Source of the DNA: CAZBBC01 sp964489835
GTDB taxonomy: Bacteria; Calditrichota; Calditrichia; JAJRVZ01
Assembly: GCA_964489835.1 (NCBI GenBank)
Contig: CAZBBC010000167.1
Span: 1 to 9,438 of the forward strand
Direction of reading: 5' to 3'
Length of the DNA stretch: 9,438 nucleotides
The notes under the pieces are model-generated. The model was not told the DNA's origin, ran no database searches, and saw nothing but the letters and a program-made list of their open reading frames with translations. The position numbers were made by a program, and so were the translations under genes. Each line of letters opens with the position of its first letter. Within the stretch, counting starts at the first letter, position 1. Positions 1-4,730 of the stretch are shown one piece after another.

Positions 1-154
1 TTTAAACTCGCTAACGTTCAGTAGTAGGTGTAGCATTGAGTTGCTCGAACGAAAATTCGCCTATTCCTTTTGTGCCTTCTAAATCTGTGCTTAAACCATA
101 TAAATTTTAGTCGTTCCGCTTCGCGGGGAATTTCTAACAAATTATTTTAAGGCC
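1..154. repeat. Partial, interrupted copy of a dispersed structured repeat
   Basis: The last 44 bases (111-154) are identical to 3968-4011, and the first 12 bases (1-12) match 3931-3942. In the second copy these two blocks lie about 25 bp apart; here about 98 unrelated bases separate them. This is therefore a rearranged copy whose left half is outside the window. No coding region is seen in 1-344. Confidence 0.8.
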
Positions 155-200
155 GTTTTTTTAATGGTAAAAATTGAAATCACTGACATTTGACCTAAAA

Positions 201-284
201 CGCTCTACGCTCTTCGCTCCACGCTCTACGCCACACGCTCCACGCTCTTCGCTCCACGCTCCTCTCTCTTCCCAATTCCCAATT
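201..284. repeat. Heptanucleotide tandem array, 12 units
   Basis: Twelve consecutive 7-bp units lie in perfect register. The first nine are variants of CGCTCYW (CGCTCTA, CGCTCTT, CGCTCCA, CGCCACA, CGCTCCT). Then come CTCTCTT and two CCCAATT units, so the unit sequence changes within the array while the 7-bp spacing is kept. The array ends 60 bp upstream of the brnT remnant. Confidence 0.9.
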
Positions 285-311
285 CTGAGTATTTTGGAAA
301 CATATTCCCAT

Positions 312-339
312 TTGAGTTGTATATATAATTGTGTATATT
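312..339 (+). promoter_or_regulatory. Candidate promoter of the brnT remnant and brnA
   Basis: A perfect TATAAT lies at 324-329 but has no good -35 box at the right distance. An alternative pair is TTGAGT (312-317) and TATATT (334-339) with a 16-bp spacer. Either would start transcription very near the brnT remnant ATG at 345. The region is very AT-rich, so chance matches are likely. Confidence 0.3.
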
Positions 340-344
340 AATGT

Positions 345-452
345 ATGGCTATAGAGTGGGATAGCACAAAGAATCAAATTAATATCAGAATAATCTCAAT
401 CCGTAAAGCAAATAAAATTGAGAGGAAAATATATAATGAACAATCTAAGTAA
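345..452 (+). pseudogene. brnT: brnT toxin remnant with in-frame internal deletion
   Basis: A 35-codon frame opens with MAIEWDSTKNQIN and continues directly into RIISIRKANKIERKIYNEQ before stopping at 450-452. The first part resembles the start of BrnT RNase toxins (about 90 aa, typically beginning M-x-F-E-W-D plus a K/N-rich stretch). The second resembles their last helix (RIISARKA followed by an E/R-rich tail). The central roughly 55 residues, including most of the RelE-like fold, are missing, but the frame is intact. Its end overlaps the brnA start by 17 bp, as expected for a brnTA operon. The residual peptide should not be an active toxin. The family assignment comes from remembered motif similarity, not a search. 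Confidence 0.75.
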
Positions 453-708
453 ATCAAATTATAGGAAAATAAAAAAAATATCAGATAATGATATCGATTA
501 CTCGGATATTCCTGAAACTGATGAAGAGTTCTGGAGTGATGCTCAAGTTCTTTTCCCTGCAAAAAAAACACATCTTTCTATTCGTCTCGATGATGATATT
601 ATCTCCTGGTTCAAGCAATTTGGTCGGGGTTATCAGACTAAAATAAATGCTGTGCTCAGATCTTATATTTCCAACGTTCGAAAAAAACAAACCGAAAAGT
701 CGATATAA
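436..708 (+). CDS. brnA: BrnA-family antitoxin
   Basis: This 90-aa protein is a type II antitoxin of the BrnA family, which neutralises BrnT and represses its own operon through a ribbon-helix-helix domain. The visible signature is an acidic N-terminal half (DIDYSDIPETDEEFW), a lysine-rich turn, then the DNA-binding half with LSIRLDDDIISWF and GYQTKINAVLRSYI, a hallmark of the family. The ATG at 436 is preferred over a TTG at 418 because AGAGGA at 421-426 sits nine bases upstream. That Shine-Dalgarno lies inside the brnT remnant, so the two were translationally coupled. The antitoxin is full length although its toxin is gutted. It may persist as an orphan repressor or as an immunity factor against other BrnT toxins (inference). 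It converges on mazF with 25 bp between the stops. Confidence 0.88.
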   Translation: MNNLSKSNYRKIKKISDNDIDYSDIPETDEEFWSDAQVLFPAKKTHLSIRLDDDIISWFKQFGRGYQTKINAVLRSYISNVRKKQTEKSI

Positions 709-733
709 AGTGGGGAATTTGCATTCAGGGGGA

Positions 734-1072
734 TCAGGCACTAATTATTTCGTTTAATCCCTCTATTATTTGATCAAGTTCTTCTTGAGAAACCTGTCCA
801 AGTTTTTTCCCAATACGCTCAGTGGAAAGTGTTCTGATTTGACTTATTTTTATCCAAGATCTTTTAGGAAGGTTTTTAGACTCCAACTCAAAGGTAAGGG
901 GAAAACCGGCTTTTTGTTCTTGACTGGTAATGGCTAAGGCGATTACTGTGCCTGAGCGGTCGTTAAAAATATCATGGCTAAGTATTAAAACTGGTCGATG
1001 ACCTGACTGTTCTTTACCAAAAGTAGGATCGAGGTTCGCCCAGTAAATATTTCCTCTTAATATTCTGGCCAT
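734..1072 (-). CDS. mazF: MazF/PemK-family mRNA interferase toxin
   Basis: This 112-aa protein has the full length of a MazF/PemK endoribonuclease, the toxin of a type II toxin-antitoxin pair that cuts mRNA at short motifs. Family signatures are in order: GNIYWANLDPTFGKEQSGHRPVLILS at residues 7-32 (shown here in two parts: GNIYWANLDPTFG and KEQSGHRPVLILS) with the conserved Arg26, the Thr49-Ser50 pair at the active site, and KISQIRTLSTERIG at residues 75-88. The start overlaps the end of the upstream antitoxin by 16 bp, which implies translational coupling; only a weak GGA precedes the ATG. Nothing is truncated and all expected residues are present, so this pair is probably active. The cleavage specificity cannot be read from the sequence. 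Confidence 0.93.
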   Translation of the reverse strand: MARILRGNIYWANLDPTFGKEQSGHRPVLILSHDIFNDRSGTVIALAITSQEQKAGFPLTFELESKNLPKRSWIKISQIRTLSTERIGKKLGQVSQEELDQIIEGLNEIISA

Positions 1073-1299
1073 TTTTCCAAATCTTGTGATAAATCCTCAT
1101 TTGCCAAATGTTTCTCGAAAGTTGGATCCAGCTTGGCACATTCACGAACTAAACGATTTTTATCGATACGAAGAATTTTTTCTTCTACGGCTTGCTGAAT
1201 AGCCCTACTACGATTGGGAAAAATACGGTTATGAACCATTCGATCTAGCTTTTGCACTAATTGTTTATCTATTGATATTGCGATTTTTGTTGTAGCCAT
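1057..1299 (-). CDS. Ribbon-helix-helix antitoxin paired with MazF
   Basis: An 80-aa protein directly upstream of, and overlapping, the MazF toxin gene. Residues 3-43 fit a CopG/MetJ-type ribbon-helix-helix DNA-binding domain: a beta strand (TKIAISID), a helix (LVQKLDRMV), then FPNRSRAIQQAVEEKI. The acidic, aromatic C-terminus (about residues 60-80, ending DLEKWPEY) is the likely toxin-binding tail, as in other MazE-like antitoxins. A good Shine-Dalgarno (GGAG, minus strand, 1307-1310) lies seven bases before the ATG. A near-perfect palindrome just upstream suggests self-repression. The exact subfamily name is uncertain, so no symbol is given. Confidence 0.88.
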   Translation of the reverse strand: MATTKIAISIDKQLVQKLDRMVHNRIFPNRSRAIQQAVEEKILRIDKNRLVRECAKLDPTFEKHLANEDLSQDLEKWPEY

Positions 1300-1311
1300 T
1301 TTTCTTCTCCG

Positions 1312-1330
1312 GTATTACAATTCGTAATAC
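1312..1330. promoter_or_regulatory. Palindromic operator of the RHH antitoxin/mazF operon
   Basis: Seven-base arms GTATTAC (1312-1318) and GTAATAC (1324-1330) are exact reverse complements around a 5-bp centre. The site lies between the -10 box and the Shine-Dalgarno, covering the expected transcription start. That is the position expected for autorepression by the antitoxin, which is an inference. Confidence 0.7.
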
Positions 1331-1357
1331 TTTAAATAATCCATAACTAAAAGTCAA
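1329..1357 (-). promoter_or_regulatory. Sigma70-type promoter of the antitoxin/mazF operon
   Basis: On the minus strand, TTGACT (1352-1357) and TAAAGT (1329-1334) are separated by exactly 17 bp, matching the consensus at 5 of 6 and 4 of 6 bases. The -10 box overlaps the operator by two bases. Confidence 0.6.
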
Positions 1358-1472
1358 GAGGATTGTAACCATCGAGCCGGTTTTTTCCAATATCCGCTGT
1401 CAAAAACGATTAAACCGGTATACCTATCATGTGTGATCTTTGTTTTTCATTTACTCTTTGATCATATATTCA

Positions 1473-1514
1473 AATTACCAATTACCAATTACCAATTACA
1501 AATTCCCAGTTCTC
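1473..1514. repeat. Heptanucleotide array, AATTACC type
   Basis: Three AATTACC units are followed in register by AATTACA, AATTCCC and a degenerate AGTTCTC. A second array of the same type starts at 1648, and a cluster of hairpins lies between them. Confidence 0.88.
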
Positions 1515-1526
1515 CCGCTAAAAGAT

Positions 1527-1644
1527 GTCGTCCTCCGGACGACTTACCCGGACTAAATCATCCATGATTTAGCCAGTTCCTAATTATGAAATCCTGGAGG
1601 ATTTCATCCCGATTCGTTGACCGGAGGGAAACGTTTTTATCGGG
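1527..1644. repeat. Cluster of four consecutive hairpins
   Basis: Three perfect hairpins follow each other: 1527-1543 (7-bp stem GTCGTCC/GGACGAC, loop TCC), 1553-1572 (8-bp stem CTAAATCA/TGATTTAG, loop TCCA) and 1586-1607 (9-bp stem ATGAAATCC/GGATTTCAT, loop TGGA). A fourth, imperfect one spans 1608-1644 (CCCGAT/ATCGGG with an inner CGTT/AACG). The cluster is bracketed by AATTACC-type arrays. It lies in the 441-bp gap between the two intact toxin-antitoxin operons, where no gene is seen. Confidence 0.75.
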
Positions 1645-1647
1645 GCC

Positions 1648-1675
1648 AATTACCAATTCCCAATCCCCATCACCC
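1648..1675. repeat. Heptanucleotide array, AATTACC to ATCACCC
   Basis: Four units in register (AATTACC, AATTCCC, AATCCCC, ATCACCC) show stepwise drift of the unit sequence. It is the right-hand partner of the array at 1473. Confidence 0.75.
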
Positions 1676-1685
1676 ATTTTTCTTC

Positions 1686-1714
1686 TTGCCTTGCCCCATT
1701 TACTTATGTATATT
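1686..1714 (+). promoter_or_regulatory. Sigma70-type promoter of the phd/vapC operon
   Basis: TTGCCT (1686-1691) and TATATT (1709-1714) are separated by 17 bp. The start point would fall near 1721, inside the palindrome at 1705-1727 and about 20 bp before the ATG at 1741. Confidence 0.5.
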
Positions 1715-1727
1715 GCCACTATACATA
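1705..1727. promoter_or_regulatory. Palindromic operator of the phd/vapC operon
   Basis: Perfect 8-bp arms TATGTATA (1705-1712) and TATACATA (1720-1727) flank a 7-bp spacer and overlap the proposed -10 box. The Shine-Dalgarno GGAG (1731-1734) follows directly. The likely binder is the Phd-like antitoxin, by analogy with Phd/YefM systems. Confidence 0.65.
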
Positions 1728-1740
1728 TATGGAGAAATAA

Positions 1741-1980
1741 ATGAAAGCCTCGATCGTTGATTTAAGATATAAAATGAATGATATTTTAAAAGCCTTAGAC
1801 AGAAATGAAAAAATAACCATTCTTTATCACGGAAAAATTAAAGGAATCATATCACCCATCTTAAATAAGAAAAACAAGAAAGTTCGTGACCATCGTTTCT
1901 TTGGAATGTACGAGAACAATAAAAAATCAGTTGCACAGGAAATGGATGATTTAAGACAAAGCCGCTACCATGATATTTGA
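1741..1980 (+). CDS. Phd/YefM-like antitoxin
   Basis: This 79-aa protein fits the Phd/YefM antitoxin family, which represses its own operon and covers the active site of its partner toxin. The N-terminus (MKASIVDLRYKMNDILKAL, then a lysine/glutamate-rich turn and ITILYHGKIKGII) has the family's strand-helix-strand dimerisation and DNA-binding pattern. The C-terminus (FFGMYENN..., then an acidic helix and RQSRYHDI) is the type of tail found before PIN-domain toxins. GGAG at 1731-1734 lies six bases before the ATG. The last 11 bp overlap the VapC gene, so the two are translated together. The neighbours, length and C-terminus agree; the family call is from motif recognition. Confidence 0.85.
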   Translation: MKASIVDLRYKMNDILKALDRNEKITILYHGKIKGIISPILNKKNKKVRDHRFFGMYENNKKSVAQEMDDLRQSRYHDI

Positions 1981-2359
1981 TACGGATATTTTTATTTGGG
2001 TACAACGGAAAAACGAGCAAGCCGCCGATCTGATTGATAAATCACCGCAAAGATATTTATCGATACAGTCATATATGGAATTGCTCCAATGTGCAGAGAA
2101 TAAGAGTCAGCATAAATATATTAAAGAATTTCTAAACGAATATAATTTTATTGTTTTGCCGTTGACTGAAAATATCGGACACCGGGCTTCTATTTATGTT
2201 GAAGAGTATACTTTATCTTCACATTTAAGAGCCGGTGATGCGATTATTGCCGCGACTGCCGTTGAAAATAATATGATTCTTGTAACAAGTAATGCCAAAC
2301 ATTTTAAACCAATCAAAGAATTGCAGTTACATATATTCAAACCTCATAGGCTTACTTAA
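1970..2359 (+). CDS. vapC: VapC-type PIN-domain ribonuclease toxin
   Basis: A 129-aa PIN-domain protein of typical VapC length, the toxin of this pair, expected to cleave RNA in a metal-dependent way. The acidic residues expected of the fold are visible: Asp4 (and Asp6) in IFDTDIFIW, Glu37 in SYMELLQ, and Asp90 in RAGDAIIAATA. The closing TSNAKHF block (106-112) carries the conserved Asn and the His-Phe that precede the last strand. It starts inside the antitoxin gene with no strong Shine-Dalgarno of its own, which fits coupled translation and keeps toxin synthesis below that of antitoxin. No truncation is seen, so the pair is probably functional. The RNA target is unknown. Confidence 0.92.
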   Translation: MIFDTDIFIWVQRKNEQAADLIDKSPQRYLSIQSYMELLQCAENKSQHKYIKEFLNEYNFIVLPLTENIGHRASIYVEEYTLSSHLRAGDAIIAATAVENNMILVTSNAKHFKPIKELQLHIFKPHRLT

Positions 2360-2361
2360 AT

Positions 2362-2623
2362 ATGACCACTCAATCCAGTGACACACATCCGGATGCGGAA
2401 AAAGTTTTAATTTCTTTACTTCGTAAAGCAAGTCCGGCATAGAAATTATCTCAGGTTCGCTCACTATCTCAAACTATAATAAAATTATCTAAACGTGCCC
2501 TGGCAAGAGCCAATAAAAGTTTAGACGAGCAGGAATTTACTTTTCGTCTCCCACCACTATGGAAAAGATTTAGCTGATCGTCTTCGTAAATATTTAGAAA
2601 AAACAGATCATGAACAATCCTGA
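2362..2623 (+). pseudogene. Small conserved protein, broken by a stop and a frameshift
   Basis: Starting two bases after the vapC stop, frame 1 reads MTTQSSDTHPDAEKVLISLL and on to KASPA, then meets TAG at 2440-2442. The same frame continues with KLSQVRSLSQTIIKLSKRAL and the acidic DEQEF, and then degrades. The protein resumes in another frame near 2540 as LFVSHHYGKDLADRLRKYLE, ending at TGA 2621-2623. The intact parent would have been about 86 aa. This resembles a small uncharacterised family often found directly before a nucleotidyltransferase gene (recognition, not a search), and that is exactly what follows here with a 14-bp overlap. Two independent lesions indicate decay rather than recoding. 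Confidence 0.7.
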
Positions 2624-2732
2624 TATAATAGGAGCGGTACATCCCGTTATAAAAACACTTGAAGCACTCGCTATCCCCTATTACATCGGCGGTTCAATTG
2701 CCAGTTCACTTCGGGCAGTTTTATTAAATTAA
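2610..2732 (+). pseudogene. Truncated nucleotidyltransferase-like gene
   Basis: A 40-codon frame begins MNNPDIIGAVHPVIKTLEAL and continues AIPYYIGGSIASSLRAVLLN before TAA. The helix followed by IPYYIGGSIASS is the typical opening of minimal or AbiEii-like nucleotidyltransferases, where GGS is the first nucleotide-binding motif. The aspartates that bind metal should follow within a few residues but are absent, because the sequence diverges right after SS. Only about the first 32 residues look authentic; the rest of the gene (usually well over 100 aa) is deleted. Its start overlaps the end of the preceding broken gene by 14 bp, so the two once formed a coupled pair. No function is expected now. 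Confidence 0.65.
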
Positions 2733-2796
2733 CGGAAAGTGAAAAGGGAGATAAAGCCCCTGTCCGGAAGCGCCCGGAATTTTCCAATTAAGTTCA

Positions 2797-2819
2797 CTAT
2801 GTTCAAATTTTGAACATAG
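2797..2819. promoter_or_regulatory. Perfect 23-bp palindrome upstream of the DUF3800 gene
   Basis: Eleven-base arms (CTATGTTCAAA and its exact reverse complement) surround a single central T. It overlaps a candidate -35 box, so it is most likely the operator of a dimeric repressor. No obvious regulator is encoded next to it. Confidence 0.6.
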
Positions 2820-2837
2820 CAATATTAAAAATATTAT
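2810..2837 (+). promoter_or_regulatory. Candidate promoter giving a near-leaderless DUF3800 transcript
   Basis: TTGAAC (2810-2815, inside the palindrome) and TATTAT (2832-2837) have a 16-bp spacer. The predicted start falls at about 2843-2845, on the ATG itself. No Shine-Dalgarno is visible, which is consistent with a leaderless mRNA. Confidence 0.4.
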
Positions 2838-2842
2838 TGTTT

Positions 2843-3319
2843 ATGGCATATATATTTTTAGATGAAAGCGGAGACCTGGGATTCGATTTTAGTAAGAAAA
2901 AAACATCACAGTATTTTGTCGTTACATTTCTGTTTGTTCATAAAAAACGACCAGTCGAAAAGGTTATAAAAAATATATTTGCCGGATTCTCTAAGAGGGC
3001 AATAAAAAAACACGGCGGAGTATTACACGCCCATAAAGAAACACAAAAGACCAGGGTAATAGTTTTAAGTGAACTGGCCCAGAAAGATATATCGATACTT
3101 TCTATTTGCTTGAATAAGAAAAAGGTATATACCAAGTTACACGATGAGAAGCATGTTTTATATAATTACGTTGCAAATATTCTCATTGACAGGATTCGTA
3201 CAAAGGGACTAATTCCCCTGGACGAACCGATAAAATTAATTGCCTCACGCCGGGAGACAAACAGATTCCTTAATGATAATTTCCGGAGCTATATAGAGGA
3301 AAATCCATTATTCCCATAA
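2843..3319 (+). CDS. DUF3800-family protein, apparently with internal C-terminal deletion
   Basis: This 158-aa protein opens with MAYIFLDESGDLGFDFS, the signature of DUF3800, a family with an RNase H-like fold predicted to be a nuclease and often found near defence and mobile genes. Recognisable blocks follow: FFVV-type strand YFVVTFLF (24-31), LHAHKETQKTR (61-71), LNKKKVYTKLHDEKHVLYNYV (90-110, given by its ends LNKKKVY and LYNYV) and IKLIASRRETNRFLN (130-144). The protein then jumps from RSYI to EENPLFP and stops. Relatives I recall are about 50-60 residues longer, with a Gln-x-x-Asp motif and an aromatic-rich helix before a similar ending, so that second catalytic segment seems deleted in frame. 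ATG 2843 is chosen over TTG 2810, which lies in the palindrome. Activity is doubtful. Confidence 0.72.
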   Translation: MAYIFLDESGDLGFDFSKKKTSQYFVVTFLFVHKKRPVEKVIKNIFAGFSKRAIKKHGGVLHAHKETQKTRVIVLSELAQKDISILSICLNKKKVYTKLHDEKHVLYNYVANILIDRIRTKGLIPLDEPIKLIASRRETNRFLNDNFRSYIEENPLFP

Positions 3320-3329
3320 AAAAACAAAA

Positions 3330-3375
3330 CCCTGTACGCTATATAGAGGAACCAAAGGGAGCCCCACGCACAGGG
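3330..3375 (+). other. Structured hairpin just after the DUF3800 stop
   Basis: CCCTGT (3330-3335) pairs with ACAGGG (3370-3375). The stem continues after one mismatch with CG/CG, and an inner GAGG/CCCC pairing (one mismatch) is possible. It begins 11 bp after the stop codon. No T-run follows, so it is not a standard terminator. It contains a 14-bp copy (3338-3351) of the sequence at 3288-3301 in the end of the gene. Confidence 0.55.
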
Positions 3376-3763
3376 ATTTACTTGAAAACCTGGTAAAGTA
3401 TACACCTATATTAACGATAAGTCAAGGAAAAAGTTTTGGGATTATCTTTTTTAAAATGCTTCAATAATTTTTGAATATAACCTGCCTGCCCGGCCTGCCC
3501 GGCTTGCCCGGCGCAGACGTGGCGAAGACGTGGCTATGACGGGATCCAGCTTAGAAGGATAATCCAAGGATAAAAAGAAATTAATCCGTGAAAATCCGTG
3601 GATAAAAGTTTTTAAAATTTTTGCCAAAGAAACAAAGTTCTCGGCTGCAATAGCATAGCCCGGCTCAGGGCTGCAAAAAAAGAAAAGAAGTCCACGAATT
3701 ACCCCCGTAAAACGGGGCAGGCCGGATTAACACGGATTACTTAACCGCAATGACGCAAAGTAT
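3376..3763. repeat. Gene-free spacer with GC-rich tandem repeats and degenerate modules
   Basis: No gene is supported here. Three 9-bp units TGCCCGGCN occupy 3487-3513, followed by two 11-bp units (CGCAGACGTGG, CGAAGACGTGG; 3512-3533). Around 3581-3604 and 3690-3740 are words of the type AATCCGTG and ACACGGATT that recur at 4860-4935. A perfect small hairpin, CCCCGT-AAA-ACGGGG, lies at 3703-3717. The stretch 3376-3480 shows nothing recognisable. Confidence 0.65.
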
Positions 3764-4011
3764 TTTTATTTGTTCTTTTGTCCCGTCAGAGCCGGATCTA
3801 CGACTTGATACAAAAGAACCATCCCGATCAAGATTTTCTTATGTTCAGTTTCACTGAACTTAGAAAATCTAAGTCGGGACAAGGCTGAAAAATAAATGGG
3901 AGAAATTCTGCCGCTCGCTTCACTGAATTTTTTAAACTCGCTACGCTCAAACAGTAAAAAATTCTTTTCGTTCCGCTTCGCGGGGAATTTCTAACAAATT
4001 ATTTTAAGGCC
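3764..4011. repeat. Full copy of a strongly structured dispersed element, about 250 bp
   Basis: Three folding units follow each other. Hairpin 1 is GTTCTTTTGT/ACAAAAGAAC (3772-3781 with 3810-3819). Hairpin 2 (3822-3879) has 22 base pairs in three blocks: TCCCGA/TCGGGA, AGATTTTCT/AGAAAATCT and GTTCAGT/ACTGAAC with a TTC loop. Hairpin 3 pairs AGAAATTC (3901-3908) with GAATTTCT (3985-3992), then CCGC with GCGG, and encloses a 10-bp stem GAATTTTTTA/TAAAAAATTC (3925-3964). The right end is identical over 44 bp to 111-154. The left-end words (ttatttgttcttttgt) recur near 6735-6750. No open frame covers it. Confidence 0.8.
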
Positions 4012-4028
4012 TTTTTTATAATAGCACC

Positions 4029-4200
4029 AACACATTAGAAGATCCCTATGTGATGACAGCCAATAATTTAGTAAATTCCTAATTTGCTTCGTGATCTTCG
4101 CGTGCTTCGTGGTTAAATATATATATTTTCTTTGTGAACTTTGTGCCTTCTTAGTGTCCGCCGGCGGGCGGATCCGCCTACCGGCGTGATTCTTTGTGTT
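4029..4200. repeat. Composite intergenic repeat with an inserted GC-rich hairpin
   Basis: 4087-4156 consists of words such as cttcgtg, cttcgcg, tttgtg and cttcttagtg that recur at 5417-5515, 6666-6730 and 6823-6848, and in reverse complement at 4731 and 6461. At 4159-4186 a hairpin interrupts this text: CGCCGG/CCGGCG outside and the perfect palindrome GGCGGATCCGCC inside, with a 2-bp mismatch between. The part at 4029-4060 (agatccctatgtgatgaca) resembles 5567-5585 and the reverse complement of 6558-6575. Confidence 0.65.
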
Positions 4201-4325
4201 TAAATATAATCCCATAATCAGCAAGATTGATTACTACGGCATTTTTGCATTTCCAGCGGATTAAATATATATTTATACTTAAATTATTCTAGTTATTGGT
4301 CGAAATAATTGATAACCACCGAGGT

Positions 4326-4430
4326 AAATAACAAATAACAAATAGCAAATAGCAAATAAATTCCAAATCACAATTTCAAAAATTTGGTCATTATTTGGTT
4401 TTTGTTATTTGTCATTTGATATTTGTTTAT
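4326..4430. repeat. Palindromic heptanucleotide array
   Basis: AAATAAC twice, AAATAGC twice and AAATAAA (4326-4360) are followed, still in 7-bp steps, by TTCCAAA, TCACAAT, TTCAAAA, ATTTGGT, CATTATT and TGGTTTT. The complementary units TGTTATT, TGTCATT, TGATATT and TGTTTAT end the array at 4430. The two arms are roughly reverse complements, so the locus can form an imperfect hairpin of about 35 bp. Confidence 0.8.
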
Positions 4431-4471
4431 AGTCCAGGGTTGTGCTATGAATAAGCAGGAGTGAGAATCTG

Positions 4472-4501
4472 TTGACCTCCTCCTAAAATGCAGATAATAA
4501 T
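4472..4501 (+). promoter_or_regulatory. Candidate promoter of the 67-aa gene
   Basis: TTGACC (4472-4477) matches the -35 consensus at 5 of 6 bases. The -10 could be AATAAT (4496-4501, 18-bp spacer) or GATAAT (4493-4498, 15-bp spacer). The leader to the ATG at 4526 would be about 20 bp. Confidence 0.4.
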
Positions 4502-4525
4502 GTTCCGCGAGGAAAGGATATATAA

Positions 4526-4729
4526 ATGAAAATTCAAATTCTCACCGAGGAAGGAGAAGTTTTAGATACCATTGATGAAGTACATATCAATCTGAAATCT
4601 CAATACGGTATGGGTGTCTTGCTGGATAAATTACTGGACATCTACAAAAATAAGTATTTGAATTATATGTATGAAAAGTATAAAATGGATCGCCGGACCG
4701 GTATGGAAAGACGCCACGGGGACGAATGA
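4526..4729 (+). CDS. Small protein of unknown function (67 aa)
   Basis: I do not recognise this family. The 67-aa product has a short N-terminal strand pair (MKIQILTEEGEVLDTIDEVH), a probable helix with a hydrophobic face (GVLLDKLLDIYKNKYLNYMY, 30-49), and a basic tail MDRRTGMERRHGDE. There are no cysteines, signal peptide or membrane segment, so it should be cytosolic. The tail is reminiscent of the arginine-rich RR motifs seen near PilZ-like sequences, but nothing else supports that. AGGA at 4515-4518 lies seven bases before the ATG, and a promoter-like pair precedes it, which makes a real gene likely. It ends at the edge of a dispersed repeat that begins two bases after the stop. It stands alone between repeat blocks. 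Confidence 0.65.
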   Translation: MKIQILTEEGEVLDTIDEVHINLKSQYGMGVLLDKLLDIYKNKYLNYMYEKYKMDRRTGMERRHGDE

Positions 4730-4730
4730 T

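Noticed and set aside
195..377. Minus-strand frame with a repetitive Arg/Trp/Ser tail
   Set aside because: The repetitive tail is just the heptamer array at 201-284 read in frame, and it overlaps the brnT remnant.
1473..1675. A CRISPR array
   Set aside because: The repeats are 7 bp with no spacers, and the hairpins between them differ from each other. No cas gene is present.
2440..2442. The TAG in the small-protein gene as a recoded amber codon
   Set aside because: The same gene also has a frameshift about 100 bp later and its partner is truncated, so decay explains it. No other coding region here uses TAG internally.
3330..3375. Intrinsic terminator of the DUF3800 gene
   Set aside because: The stem is plausible but no T-run follows and the loop is long, so it is listed as a structured element instead.
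3991..4224. Minus-strand frame of 77 aa in the intergenic repeats
   Set aside because: It is composed of the cttcgtg-type module and the GC hairpin in reverse; no ribosome site or family resemblance.
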